DNA of 64,000 nucleotides from Castor canadensis (GCF_047511655.1 NC_133391.1:134138906-134202905); one strand, 5' to 3'. Shown: positions 1 to 12,890, numbered from the stretch's first letter. Numbers and translations are program-made. Notes: a model not told the origin generated them from the letters alone.

Positions 1-433
1 ATGGACAGAATTAACATGACGGCTGCTTTCAGTGCTATGGGTATTGCCCTCTTCTACCATTAAGAAACTTTTCTTCTTCTTGGATACTGTACATAATCTT
101 TTCTTCTTTGCTTTAACCGATTTCTAAGACATTACAATTAAGGTCAAGATTTAGTTGGGGGGAGAAGAGGAATGAAGGAGAGTAATAGAGGAGATGAGTA
201 TCATTAAAAGTATATTATATGCATGTATGAAAATACTATCATAAAACCCATTACTTCGTAGAATTAATATATGCAAATGAAAAAAATTATTCCTATTATA
301 TAAACTAAAAAAATTAATTTGTTGCTGAAATTAGAAAAATATTTAGTTTTATAAAAACATAGTAGGCATAGCATTAAACAGGCTAAATTCTTCATATGTT
401 CTAAAACCCAAATAACTCAGATTATTATAGCTC

Positions 434-900
434 TGTAATACACTGAATTGTGTCCTCCTCCCCAAAAATTCATATATTGAAGTCCAAACTCCCAATCTGA
501 TATTACTGTATTTAGAGATAAGTACTTTAAGAAAGTAAGTCTCAAAGTGATACAGCACCTGCTTAGCAAGCATGAGGCTCTGAGTTCAAACTCTAATACC
601 ACCACCAAAGGAAAAAAAAAATGAAGGTTATTAAAGTTAACTGAAGTCATAAGGGTGCGATACAAATCCAACATGAATGGTGTCCTTAAGAGAAGAGAAG
701 CACTTAGAATACATGTACAGAGAAAAGACTATGTGAGGGGACACACACAGACATATATGGGGAGAGAGAGAGAGACCAACAAAATGGGCCTTACTAGAAA
801 CCAACCCTGTAGACACCTTATTCATGGAATTCCAGCAGCTGTGAAAAAAAATTTCCATTGTACCACCTAGTCTGTGGTGGCAGTGCCAGCTGACTAATAT
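434..900 (+). repeat. Ancient LTR-like/MaLR-type repeat, interrupted by a SINE
   Basis: The stretch opening TACACTGAATTGTGTCC and closing near GCTGACTAATAT has the layout of ancient mammalian MaLR/LTR-type repeats. An ID-like SINE splits it at about 541-625. The subfamily is uncertain, and an L1M 3' end is an alternative. Confidence 0.5.
541..625 (+). repeat. ID-like tRNA-derived SINE
   Basis: Contains a CCTGCTTAGCAAGCATGAGG-type core, a GAGTTCAAACTC B-box-like site and a 3' A-rich tail. The 5' end is eroded. Confidence 0.7.
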
Positions 901-1320
901 AAGCTCCTTTCCTTGTTATTCACAAAATATTTGATCAGTTTGTGTAGATATTTTACCTAAATAAACAAAACAAAATTCAACCAACTAAACACTGAAACAA
1001 ACCAACTCATCAATCAGCTTGAACTGTACATAGTTTAACGTGACTTAGAATGCATCAACAGTAGCCAGATATATTCAGAAGCACCTAAATTAATTTTAGG
1101 TTTTTAGAAACTCTTTACACAGTGACTATTCTGAAAGAATGAGAACAAGAAAGTGATACCATTTTCAACATAAGTAGATAGTAAAATAATGATTGTTTAA
1201 CAAGTTACTGAGAATTATTAACAAATCTGAGATCTCACAAGGATGTTCTCATCCTTTAGGGGCTAGTCCATGTGCCAATGAGGACAGTTGCTTTTAGGTG
1301 CTTATGTGTGATTAAGAATC
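901..1320. other. AT-rich intergenic sequence
   Basis: I see no gene, RNA or clear repeat here. Short open frames lack codon structure. Confidence 0.5.
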
Positions 1321-1323
1321 TGC

Positions 1324-1655
1324 CAGTGGCTCACACTGCAATCCTAGTTACTTTGGAGGCTGGGATTGGGAGGATCATGGTTCCAGGCCAGCCTGGGGAC
1401 AAAGTTAATGAGAATCCATCTTGAGAGAAGTTGGGCACAGTGGTGCGTGCCTGTCATCCCAGCTACTGTGGGAAGCATAAATAGGAGGATCAGGATCCAG
1501 GTCAGTTCAGGCAAAAAGTGAGACACTATGTCAAAAACACAAGTAAAAAAGGGCAGCTGGAGGTATGGCTCAAGCAGTAGGGTACTTGCACCCCAGAGCA
1601 AGTGCAAAACCTTGAGTTCAAATTCTAGTACTGCTAAAACAAAACAAAAACAAGG
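1324..1655 (+). repeat. B1/Alu-like plus ID-like composite SINE
   Basis: A B1/Alu-like module (GGCTCACACTGCAATCCTAG, then a second GTGGTGCGTGCCTGTCATCC segment) is followed by an ID-like unit from about 1551 with TGGCTCAAGCAGTAGGG and GAGTTCAAATTCTAG, ending in an A-rich tail. It resembles a dimeric rodent SINE or a nested insertion. Confidence 0.7.
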
Positions 1656-2175
1656 AATCTGACTTTGAACTCTCCCTTGACCACAGTCATCAGGTTTAAC
1701 ATATGTATAGACATTTGTATTCCCCCAACTCAAGTCAGCATCATTTAGATTCTGTCAATTCCATTTACCACTAAAAATCTTTTTCATCATAGGTCAACAT
1801 CTATGCAGTCTTTGGAACACCGAATCAATCCTACTACCACCACCCCCATTGTAATTTGCTCTTCATTAAGTATACCCCAAAAAATAAAAATTGAAGTTTC
1901 TTAGCTCTGTGGCCAGAAGGGAGTGTGCATGGGATCTGAATGCTGGTGCTGTGTAGCTGGGATGGAACACACAACAATAGATCCTATTAGTGAATCATCT
2001 TGTTCCCACTGTTAACAGGTAGGGAAATCTTGTTTCATGAAGGAGGAAACATTTTTCTTTTTGTGAAGCATGGAAAGATTCTGACTTAACTGGAAATTGT
2101 CTTAAACTTGAACTTGTTTTCTCCCATTTGCTTTCTGGAAATAACAATATTTAACTGTAAACTACAAAACATACC
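1656..2175. other. Unassigned intergenic sequence
   Basis: No feature recognised apart from an AT-rich end leading into a microsatellite. Confidence 0.4.
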
Positions 2176-2220
2176 AAATAAATAAATAAATAAATATGTA
2201 TGTATGTATATATATATACA
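2176..2220. repeat. Compound microsatellite (AAAT)n(ATGT)n(AT)n
   Basis: Consecutive AAAT, ATGT and AT units are visible. Confidence 0.9.
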
Positions 2221-2693
2221 CCAAAATTAAAATAGCTGTTTTCTACATATCCTGATTACAACATTCTGGATAAATTCATCAGAGCTGAGTGAACTTTCCT
2301 TATTTTCCTTGGCTCTTTCTTGCTGATGCCCTAACTCCAAACGGGGTCAGCTTAGTGGACATTCATGAAACAAAATGTGCTTGCTGATGTCAAGGCACAA
2401 TGTGGGGCTCAACAGGTTGTGTAGAGCACAATTCCAGGGGCACTATCCACACAGAGGCTATGATACGTATGGCTGCCCCTGGAGGATAGCTTGGAGGCCC
2501 TGGGGTACAGGCTCCGGTTTGGAATGCCTGTGCTAAACAAAGTGTAGTCATAGGACTCTGTCCTGAGATCACTAAAGTACTTCTTAAAGTACACAGCATT
2601 AGGCCGAGTGGAGTAGGAATAGGGGAGCTGGAATTTCTATTTTAAAATAGAATTTCAGAGCACACTGGCAATATGTGGCAGTTAAGTATAGGT
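2221..2693. other. Unassigned intergenic sequence with a GC-richer patch
   Basis: The patch at about 2400-2560 is more GC-rich than its surroundings and not obviously repetitive. Short minus-strand frames cross it but match no family I know. Confidence 0.35.
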
Positions 2694-2707
2694 AAAGTTA
2701 ATACCTG
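2694..2707 (+). repeat. Target-site duplication, left copy
   Basis: AAAGTTAATACCTG; pairs with AAAGTTACTACCTG at 4886-4899 around the L1. Confidence 0.8.
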
Positions 2708-4885
2708 AAAGAAACAAAATTAACATACAGAAATCAGTAGCTTTCTATATACCAACAATGCACAGACTGAGAAAGAAATCAGGGAAGCAATCCTATTACA
2801 ATAGCCTCAAAAACAATTAAGTACCTTGGAATAAATTAATGAATGAAACCAAAGACCTTTTTAAATTAAAACTATAGACCACTGAAGAGAGAAATCGAAG
2901 ACATCAAAAGATGGAAACATCTTCCATGCTTGTGGATCAGTAGAATCAACATTGTGAAAATGGCCATACTACCAAAAGCAATCTGCATGTTCAATATAAT
3001 CCCTATCAAAATTCCAAGGACATTCTGCACAGAAATAAAAAAAATCAATCTTGAAATACTTATAAACACAAAAGACCTCAACTAGCCAAAGCAATTCTGA
3101 GCAAAAAGTCCAATGCTAGAGAAATCACAACACCCAACTTCAAACTATACTACAGAGCCATAACAATAAAAACAGCATGGTATTGGCACAAAACCAGACA
3201 GGAAGACCAGTGGATCAGAATAGAAGACCCAGGCATAAACCCACATGCCTACAGCCAACTGATCTTTGACAAAGGAGCAAAACACATGATGGAGAAAATA
3301 TTGTTGGGATAACTGGATATCCACATGTAGAAGACTGAAACTAGATCCCTGTCTTTCACTCTGTTCCAAAATCAATTCAAAGTGGATCAAAGACCTTAGC
3401 ATAAGGCCTGAAACTTTGAAACAACTCCAAGAAGTAGTAGGAAATACACCGGAACATATAGATATAGGGAACAACTTCCTAAGTAGAACTCAAAAGGCTC
3501 AGCATCTAAGAGAATGAATGAATAAATGGGATTGCATCAAACTAAAGAACAGCAAAAGAAACAGTCACTAGAGTCCTAGAGACAGCCCATAGAATGGGGG
3601 AAAATCTTCACCAGCTACTCATCTGATAAGGGACTAATATCCAGAATCTACAGGGAACTCAAAACACTCAACCCTCAAAGCATCAACATCCCAATGAAAA
3701 AATGGGCACATGAATTAAACAGGGAGTTCTCAAAGGAAGAGGTACAAATGGCCAGTAAACACAAGAAGAAGTGTTCAACTTTTCTAGTTATAAAGGAGAT
3801 GCAAATCAAAACAACACTTAGAATGGCCAGAATCAAGGGCAATGACATCAAATGCTGGTGAGGATGTGGTAAAACAGGAACTCTTATACACTGGTGGTAG
3901 GAATGCAAATTAGAACAACTGCTATGGAAAGCAGTATGGAGATTCCTCAAAAGGCTAAGGATAGAACTGTCATATGGTCCAGTGATACCACTCTTAGGCA
4001 TCTACCCAAAGGAATATAAGCCAGGATTCAATAGAGACACCTGTACACTGATATTCACTGCAGCAACATTCACAACAGCCAAGCTATGGAAACAACCCAG
4101 GTGCCCTACAATTAATGAATGGATAAAGAAAATGTGGTATACATACACAATGGAGTATTACTCAGTCATAAGGAATAAGGACATGTGGTTTGAAGGTAAA
4201 TGGATGCAACTACCATTGCCTGTGTTAGTTAAGTGACTAACACAGGCTCAGAAAGACAAAGGCCACACATTTTCTCTCATACATGGAAGATAGATCCAAA
4301 AGATAAACATTACACAAAAACAAGCATGGTCTTTTACAACCTTATATGTAGAACATGTTTGTAATAAGTGGAACTACTCTATGGAACTTGGGGAAAGAGG
4401 GAAAGGAAAAGAGAATGACAGAGCATCAGTAATAACCGCAAAACATAAGATATGTGAAGGTAGAGGATATAAGGATGTGTATTGAAAGATGGTGAAAAAT
4501 GGGGGTGGGAGGTAAGGGAGAGTAATGGAAGGAGTTAAACAGATCAAAGTAAAGTACACTCACAGTGGGCATACATTGAGAAACCCCTTTGAACAACTTA
4601 AATATTAATAATGAAAGACAAGACTGTAAAATAGGTACAGTGTTGTTGGGGGGTACTAGTGGGAAGGGGAGGTGAATGAAGGAGATTAGGTGAGGGAATA
4701 TGGTTGATGGACTTCATATATTTATATGAAATAGAACAAAGAAACCTCTCACAATTGCTGAAGTGGGGAGGGGAAGGGATTGAGGGGGAGAGACAATGGA
4801 GGCGATGTAACTAACGTACAATATAGGTCTAACCAGAAATATCACTGTGACTGCCCCCTGTATAACAAATACATCCTAATAAAAA
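2708..4885 (+). mobile_element. 5'-truncated LINE-1 (ORF2 3' part and 3' UTR)
   Basis: Sense-strand L1 starting inside ORF2. The plus-strand text matches the L1 ORF2 3' region: the AGTAGCTTTCTATATACCAA segment, the CCATACTACCAAAAGCAATC segment, then the terminal ATGGAGTATTACTCAGTCAT block. A purine-rich 3' UTR and an AATAAAAAAAAG tail follow. Stops and small indels break the frame, so it is inactive. It is bounded by near-identical 14-nt direct repeats (2694-2707 and 4886-4899, 13 of 14 matching), the expected target-site duplication. The reverse-transcriptase core and ORF1 are absent. Confidence 0.92.
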
Positions 4886-4899
4886 AAAGTTACTACCTG
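4886..4899 (+). repeat. Target-site duplication, right copy
   Basis: AAAGTTACTACCTG; one mismatch from the left copy. Confidence 0.8.
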
Positions 4900-5680
4900 C
4901 CGTCTCCCTTTTACCCCAAAAGGTAAACTCTAAATTAAAGAGGCCAAAGCGGCTGCTGTGGGGCCAGGTTTGGTCTGGCCTGCAGCAGCCTCTAGCCAAC
5001 CCCTGTGGCCATTCCTTCCGACCCAAGCCAGCGAAGTCACAATCTCACACTAAAAAGGTCTCTCAGGAGTTTTGGACAAGGTTTCAGGATCTGCCAGTTC
5101 TGCCACTCGCTAGCCGGGTGATACTGGTTAAGTTCATCAGATTTCTCTGGATGTGTTTTCTTGTGTGTTTGATTAGAGTGTAAGTTATAACATATCTTCT
5201 TAGTTACTTAGCAAACATCTCTCTTTGCTAAGTTTTGAGGATGAAAAAGCACATTTGACAGGCCCCAAATTCTAGGGTCAAATGTGTTTTGAGATTTAGA
5301 ATTTGTTAGGGTTTTTTTTGAAATGTAATGTGATGCATGTATCTCATATTATAAAGCACCTTTTGCAGGCTTCGACCAGGGTCTATAATCATATTCTGTA
5401 ATCAAATATGTTAATTAATTCTGTGGCAAAATGTGTGATTATTTGCACTAGGTTGTGATTAATAAAACTGTAAATTGTCTTAAGTCAGGTTTCACTGCTA
5501 AATGAGATGTCTCTAAAATTCCAACCTTAAAAATTTCAGAACTTTTTGAATTTTGGCAACAATTTAGGATAAAGAGTTGTAGCCTGCTCTTATATCTTAG
5601 CTAAAACCCACACTTTTGCTGCAGTATACATTTGTGATGCTAGAGCATGGGCCATTGAAGAATACAAGTACCAAGTAGGC
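4900..5680. other. Unassigned intergenic sequence
   Basis: A slightly GC-richer segment at 4900-5040 is followed by ordinary AT-rich DNA. No gene or clear repeat. Confidence 0.4.
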
Positions 5681-5689
5681 CACAGTTTG

Positions 5690-5855
5690 GGGTTAAGAGA
5701 CCAGTAGTTCACAAGCCAGGCCCTGCCACTAATGAACTGGGACCCAGGCAAATTAACCCCTCTTTGTCTCACTTCTCTCATAGAGTTGTTATGAGAATGA
5801 AATAATTTATTACACTTTTAAGTACTTAGAGTACTGCTTGGTACACAGTACTTAT
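5690..5855 (+). repeat. MIR SINE remnant
   Basis: Has the order expected of a MIR: CCCTGCCACTAATGAACTGG, then a CCTCTTTGTCTCA-like part, ATAGAGTTGTTATGAGAATG and GAGTACTGCTTGGTACACAG. Confidence 0.8.
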
Positions 5856-8010
5856 CGGGGTCAGCTCTCATTGCCCTAGGAATTGTGCTAACTTGCATGT
5901 TTTGTGTTTTTCTAATTGGAGGTAGGGCTGGTGCAATGATGCCTAGAAAATGGGAAATCATTACATAGTAGACATTGGTCAAACTGCTCTCATGGTATTT
6001 GTCCCCCAGGCCTGCTCCAGGTGTGGTGTAGGGTAACTCCCCTTTCTACCTGTCTCTGTGCTTGAACTGCTCCACTGGAGGGTGGAACTTGGAATATCAT
6101 CCTATTTACTAATAAGATTCTGTAAAGAAAAGCAGGTTGAATTTTCTAGAAAGGGGATTATTCTTATTTTCCCCAAAGGTGAGTTTTATTTCTACCACTA
6201 ATTTTAGCCCTTAGGGCTACCAGAAAACTTAAAGCAAAGTAGGAGCCTAGGGAACATGTTTTAGGCTTAAACTAAGGATCTATCCCAAGCGAATCCACAT
6301 CAGTCAGTACCAAAATGTAATGGAAAGTGTCCATAAATTCACTCAGTCATCCTTCCCACAGCCTAGGAAATTCTGTGTAGGATTATGAAAGACTGCAGGC
6401 CAGAAATTTGTCCCTCCTGTCTATCCTAGAGTCTTATCTGATCTGTGACTTGCTGTGGTCACTGAAGCAAGTCACTAGTTCTAGAATTAAACTGCAGAAA
6501 CAGATTGATTCAGCTCCAAGCTGTGAGTGGAAGCTGTGAGCTAACCCAAAGGGGTATTTGTTTCATATACACCCTTATATACATATCCTGAAGGTAATTT
6601 TATAGAATATTTGAAATTTTTGAGCATGAAAGAGTTTCATGGTATAGAATTTTCCATGTGTGACATGTCAGTACTCAAAAAGTTTCAGATTTTAGATTTT
6701 GAATTTTCAGAGTAGGGATGCTCAATGTAAGAAAAGACCAGAATAGGAGTTTTCTTTTCCTTTAAGTACTAAATTCCAAAGAATTTACTTTTCACCACTG
6801 CCAGACATGACAAGACTTTCAAAATTAAAAAAAGAAATTCTTTCTGTGGTTTCTGATTAACCATATTAACTCCCCTTCACTCACTTATTTAATTGGATTT
6901 TTCTTACAAAGAATTGCTCTAGGCTAATATTTGTATGCCAAGTGTCAATCTCAAGCATATTTTCACTGTAAAATTATTAACATTTGAGAAAATGAATAGA
7001 ATCTTACTCATATCAATGTTACATTGAACTGTATTGTAATAGTTTTGGTCTACTTTTCTGCTTGTCATTAACTCAGAAACCTACTGAGTTACATAGGCAC
7101 AGCATATGTAAAGAATCTCTTGTTCAATGATTCTAAACATTGTATAAACAAGTTACAAACTCTTAACCTATAGATTTCCTTGATTTATTCACCACAAATA
7201 GTTCCTAATGAAGAAGAAAATACCAATTTACCATTTTTTAGGATGCTTCAGGAAGTTAATGATGAAACAGGGACTCTGATCTTGAAAGGTAATACTTCCT
7301 TTTTTATTTTAATGACATAGCTAAGCAAACCTGACAAAATTTCTCTAAACATTTGCATGTCCCTGGATAAGCCAACTCTTAGATCTCTGTCAGAAGGATA
7401 TCTCCAGTTCTAGCAGGCAACTGTATAACTTGGTATTCTTTCTATCTTCTCAACTCTAGGACTGAGTTGCACAGATCCTGTGTTTAGAACTGTCACTAAA
7501 CCTCTCAAGAAAGATGGGCTTTTGTCTTGTTTTATAAAATTTTCTGTATTTGCAGTACCACCATGATGTATTTTTGCCAAAAATGTTGGGCCTGAATCTT
7601 CCAAACTCTAAAATAGAGCTTTCAGTTTGTGGAAATAATGGGGAACTGAGGCAGGAAGTAAAACCATTTGGAAACAATTAGGTAAATCCAGAATGAAGCA
7701 CAATCTATTTGAAAACCAACCTGGTTTCTTTAATAATTTATACTAGCTAAATCAATGTAAAAACAATTTCCAAAAAATTAACTGAAGGTGACATTTGATG
7801 TGGTGGAGATGTGAATACGAACTAGATATTAACATACTATAAAGGTAAAATGCTATGATGTGTGGAATTTGCTTTAGGCTGCATGAACAAAATGCCAGCA
7901 AGTATAGCAAAATGTTCATACCAGTTTAAACTAAATATAGCATATGAGAATTCACAATACTATTCTCTCTCTACTTTCTTTTGATCAAAAAATTTCAGAA
8001 TAAAGAAATA
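5856..8010. other. Intergenic DNA without recognised features
   Basis: Mostly unique-looking sequence. An exon-like fragment at about 7240-7288 has an upstream AG and a downstream GTAATA, but I cannot connect it to any gene. Confidence 0.4.
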
Positions 8011-8015
8011 AATAA

Positions 8016-8080
8016 AGGGGCTGGGCATGTGCATCAGTGCAAGATTCTGGGATGTATCCCCAGCACCACAAAAACCAATT
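8016..8080 (+). repeat. Degenerate ID-like SINE
   Basis: GGGGCTGGGCATGTGCATCA start and TGTATCCCCAGCACCACAAA end are typical of an old ID-like unit. Confidence 0.6.
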
Positions 8081-10000
8081 GATCAATTACATCAATCACA
8101 TGAAAGAAAATGCCACAGCCTTCTTCACAAACTACTTATAGTCAGTATATGCTTGCATGTTTGACTTCAAGTTTACTTTTGTCCTTTTCATTATGTTTCT
8201 TATGAGGATATGTAACAAGTAGGTTTATAACTTGTGTTCTTGAAACAAGTGAGCATAGATCTTTGGATTTCCCTGAAACTCTTTCAGGAAATCTGGGACC
8301 AAAACTCTTTGCATAATAAGAGTAAAATTTTACTTGCTCTTTTTACCATGTGATACTTGCCTGGAAGGTACAGAAAGAATGTTGAGAAGTTGCTATTTGA
8401 CAATGTGTTAAAAATAAGTTTCCTAAATAGTAAGGCATATTAAAATGTCACCGTTGGAAAATTTTTTAAAATGATAACTATTTTTGTAACATTTGTAAAT
8501 AAAATAACAATTCTATAAATGAAAGGAAAATGCTGGTATCTGAACATGAATCAAGACAGAGGTATCTATCTATCTATCTATCTATCTATCATCTACCTAT
8601 CCATCATCTAATTAGTCATAGTCTTCACGTGCAATTAATAGTCAATAATTTTACTTGGAGAAGTTTTTGACAAATTAGTAAAAATTAACTTCATTTAAAT
8701 ACTTAACAATCTTTCACATTTAAAAGTACACACCTTTAAAATATTGTGTATAATGAAATGGGAAACACATTTTTGCAACTGAAGTATGATGGTTGTTTCA
8801 AGGAAAAGCACTTGTGTGGTTGTTGTGGTTATTTGCTGAACTAGCTGCTTTTTCATGGAAACCATTTTGTTTGAACCACTGACGGATAAACTATGGTTAG
8901 TAAAGTTTAGATAGCTTGCAGATATTTTCTCAAAAGTGAATGAAGTGGATTTGTTACTTCAAGGAAACAACTGATAACATTCTAGTTAATGATAATTTTA
9001 TAGCTCAGAATTTTTATAATTCTTGGTAAAATTGTATGAAGTACAATTTTACTTGATAACTTGTACCTTTACTGTAAGTCTGACAGTTTCTCAATACTTG
9101 AAGACTTTTCTGATGAAACTGGTGCTGAAACACCATCATTTTGATATTGTATGATGTAATGTGTCAAAAATTGAAAATTTGTTTAATCCAGTGAACTAAT
9201 ATTTTAAAAAGATACAGTGCATTATGTTACAAAAATCATGGACACATAAAAACTTTACTCAAAATACCAGACTAACCAATGAATTTTACTACAACAGAAT
9301 AGTTCATTGATAGGTGATCTAGTTCCACATTGCAGCTAATCTTTAAAAAATTGTCTCTGACAGATATGCACAATTATTTGAAAAGTCTATTAAGAAGTTC
9401 TCTTCCCTTTCTAACTATGTATCCATATGAGGCTAGATATTTTCACATACCTCAATCAAAACAACAAATTAGACAGATTGAATGCCAAAACAGATCTGTG
9501 AATCCTATTGTTTCCTAGGAAATCAGGCAGAGTTTTACAAAACTGTAAAGGAATACCACTCTTCTCACTAAATATTTGTTTTGGTTTTAAAAATATTATT
9601 TCATTAAAATATGTTCTTTATGTTAATGTGTGATGAGTTTGTTTTAAAATAATATTTAAACATTTCTCAGTTTAACTATATAATGTGGCCATTTTGATAG
9701 AAATAACTCATTCTTTAAAATACTCAATTTCCAAAATTAAAAATTTTTTTAACTGGGAAATAATTTCAAATTTACAGAAAAAAATGGCAAGAATCACAAC
9801 AGCACAAAACACAACCATATAATCATTATGTTAATTTCACTATTACTAACATTTAAACCGTTTGGTTTATTTAGGTGCTCTCTCCCTCCAATTTTTCTCT
9901 CCCAACCCACAGGCATGTATGTGTGGAGAGAGACTGAGAGTTTTTTCCTGAGCCATTAGAGAATAAAGTACTATGTAATGGTTCTTTACTCCAAAATACT
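8081..10000. other. AT-rich intergenic DNA with one microsatellite
   Basis: Only the TATC repeat at 8563-8610 stands out. No supported gene. Confidence 0.4.
8563..8610 (+). repeat. (TATC)n microsatellite
   Basis: Seven perfect TATC units followed by decayed ATCTACC/ATCC units. Confidence 0.95.
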
Positions 10001-10219
10001 TCAATGCATAGTTTCATGAATATTCTCTTTCACAACTGAAGTACACTTATCAACGATAATGAATTTAACTTTGATGACATTGTTTTTACCTAATCTCTGT
10101 ATTCTAATTTTATCAGATAAGTAATAATGCTCTTTCAACATTTTCAGTTCATCTAATGTTTTGTGAGCTCTTGTCACATCTGTGGCTATCTGATGTTCAT
10201 CTGACTTTTCAGTAGTCAT
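10001..10219 (-). pseudogene. Short unassigned ORF, possible pseudogene fragment
   Basis: A 72-codon ATG frame with charged, helix-prone composition (for example RAHKTLDELKMLKEHYYL). It is unlike the L1 frames around it, but I do not recognise a family. No introns, promoter or polyadenylation signal could be tied to it. It may be a fragment of a processed pseudogene or chance. Confidence 0.2.
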
Positions 10220-10359
10220 GTTGCTTCAGCCAACTGATGATAATGTTGTCTGATTCTTCACTGCCATAATTACAATGTTACTTATTCAATAATGAAAGAA
10301 CCTGTGAGGAGACAGTCAAAGATCATGAAAATATCTTCCTACTCTGAAATTTGTTTCTT

Positions 10360-10525
10360 ATTATATTGTTGTTGTACTGGGGGCACATTGTGACATTCAC
10401 AAAGGTGCTTAAAATATACCTTAGTTAAATTCACTCCCCCATCACTCTCCTTTATCCCCACTTACCCCCATTCTTAGAGTAGTTTCAACAGGCCTCATTT
10501 TTCCATTTTCATATATGATTACTTA
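10360..10525 (-). mobile_element. L1 3'-end fragment (minus strand)
   Basis: On the plus strand it reads TTGTTGTACTGGGGGCACAT, then CTCCTTTATCCCCACTTACC, the reverse of the L1 3' end also seen at 10680 and 17050. Strongly 5'-truncated. Confidence 0.8.
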
Positions 10526-10679
10526 ATATTTCTAAATCTTGCCAGATCCAGTCTTTTTCAAATGGCTTTCTTGAGGTATAATCTAGATCCCATAAAAGTA
10601 CCTTTTGTACATGAACAATACAATTAATTTTAGTAAATATAAGGAGTTGTGTGGCCATCAGCACAATTTTATTTTATTT

Positions 10680-10990
10680 TATCTATTATTTATTATTTAT
10701 TGTTGTTCTGGGGGTACATTTTGGCATTTACAAAAGTTCTTACAATTTATCAAATATATCATAACTTGAATTCACCCCCTCCATCATTCTCCTTTATACT
10801 CCATCCCCCATTCCTGGCATAGTATCAACAGGTCTCATGTTTTCCATTTACATACATGTGTACACAGTATTTGCATCATATTTACCCTCCTACATCCTTT
10901 ACCCTACATCTTTCCCCCTCCCACTGATACTAACCTCCCCAGACAGGACATGTTCTGCCCTCCTATTCTCCAATTTTGTAAAAGAAAAAA
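10680..10990 (-). mobile_element. Second L1 3'-end fragment (minus strand)
   Basis: Same module as the preceding fragment (TTGTTGTTCTGGGGGTACAT, CATCATTCTCCTTTATACTC) but extending further into the L1 3' UTR. It is a separate insertion in the same orientation. Confidence 0.8.
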
Positions 10991-11029
10991 AAATGGCATT
11001 TTTGTTGGTTTAAGATTGCTATTACATGG

Positions 11030-12300
11030 AGTTTCCTTGCAGCACACTCTTATTTTAGAACACATCCATCACCCCCAACAAAAATCTTGTGCCCACTGGT
11101 ACACGAGCTTTTTACAAGTTTCTTAAGATAGAAAGTACAGTTGTTGATTTGAAATCTCCTGTCTTTGTAATCTAGGCCACTCTATCCTGTGCTTTATTGT
11201 TTTTGGTAAGAAGTAAGCTGTTAATTTTATTGGGCTTCTCTTGACCTGATGAATAGAAATAGTTCTGTTCTGGCTGTCATGATTTCTCTTTGTCATTGTC
11301 TTTCAACTATTTGCCTATGATGTGTCTAAGCATAGAATTTTTTGTGTTTATCTTTCTTAGGGTTTGTTGAGCTTGCTGTTGGTCAGATTAATGTTTGTCA
11401 TCAAATTTAGTAATGCTTAGACATTATCATTTAAGCATTTTTTCTTCTCTTGTGATCGGGAGAATAATAATCCTTATCCCAACCTATGTCCCTTTCCTGA
11501 TCTGCAGAATTTATGAATATGTTGTCTTACACGATGTGATTAAAATTAACTGGCATGAGAAAACACCTTAAAATGAGGGAGGCTCCTAGATTCTCTGAGT
11601 GGACCCATACCGATTATGAGTTTTTAAAAGAGCTTTTTCTAGCTAAGGTCAGAGTTGGAGAGAGATGTAACTACAAAAGAATCAAAGAAATCCAAGATTG
11701 CTGATTTTAAGGATGAGAGAAGAAGACCATGAGTTAAGAACTGTGGACATCTTCTAGACACTGGGAAAAGTAAAAACAGATTTTTCCTCCAGAGCTTCTA
11801 GTTAGAAATGCAATCCTGACAACACCTTAATTTTACCCAGTAGAATCCATGTTCTACTTCTAACCTACCAAACTGTAAAAATAAATAAATAAATGTTGCG
11901 AGCACTAATTTGTGCTAATTTGATGTCATACATAGGAACTAATACAACTTCTTTTTTTATCTTCACCTTCTGATGTTTCCAGTGCTTAATAGTGTCTCAC
12001 AGATCTGTGAGACTGTTCATGTTCATTTTTTCCCTCTTTCTGTTCTTCAGATCAGAAAATGTCTCTTAATCTCTTTTTAAGTATACTGATCTTTTCTTCT
12101 GCCAGTTAAAGTTCATTGTTGAACTTTTTTCACCTTCTGGTGAGTTTTTCATTTCAGTTATGGTATTTTTCAACTCCAGTATTTCTACTTGGTTCTTTTT
12201 ATTTAAAAAATCTCTTTATTCTGTATTCAACAAGTTATTGTTATACTTTCCTTTAAAGTCATTAAATATGGATTCATTCATTCTTTGAACATATTTACAG
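11030..12300 (-). mobile_element. Ancient L1M-like segment (minus strand)
   Basis: Phrases such as TTAGGGTTTGTTGAGCTTG and TATTTCTACTTGGTTC resemble old mammalian L1 3' regions read in reverse. Too diverged to name. Confidence 0.55.
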
Positions 12301-12890
12301 TACATTCATACTTTACTTAATGATGGGGTTATATTCTGTGAAATTGCCCTCGATAATTTTGTCCCGTGTGAATATTATGGAGTGTATTTATACAAGCCTA
12401 GAGGGCATAGATTACTATTCACCTACATAATGTGGACTAACCAGTTTTACATTATGTAATGAAGATCAAATCTTGAATCATTTAAACTACTTAGAGATAG
12501 CAATAAATTCAAAGTTATCATCAGGTCTAGTCTTTTCTTTCAACATTGCCAATAACTTTTTGATTTGGCAATGATCACCATGATACTGAGAGGGATATAC
12601 TTGTGTCTGGTCTTCAATCCAGGTCATTGGATGTTTCTAATGTTAGCAAAGTTTGCCCTGTATTCAGCCTAGGTTCGGTAACTTCTTTTGTTATGTACAT
12701 GCACCTTTGCTTGTGTGCACAGCTTTTCAAATGATCAGGGGTGAATGTGGTAAGGCTCCCTATTTTTCCCCTGGATCTTCTTAAATTTGTAGTTGTGCTG
12801 TTTTATTTTACCATTACTAGTGATACAGAAATGTTAGACTTCCTTGATTGCTCGCTACTGTGATATCTACTGTTTTTCTAAAGCTACTTG
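12301..12890. repeat. Unclassified ancient repeat segment
   Basis: The TTACTTAATGATGGGG through ACCTACATAATGTGG stretch resembles a widespread mammalian interspersed repeat. Family and strand are uncertain. Confidence 0.35.

Noticed and set aside
1344..1733. 129-codon minus-strand frame
   Set aside because: It reads through the reverse of a composite SINE; typical chance frame in B1/Alu-like sequence.
3145..4001. Minus-strand frames of about 108-109 codons at 3145-3474 and 3675-4001
   Set aside because: Antisense to the sense L1 at 2708-4885; no protein family resemblance.
7240..7288. Exon-like segment with flanking AG and GTAATA
   Set aside because: No partner exon, family match or transcript evidence; such short chance matches are common.
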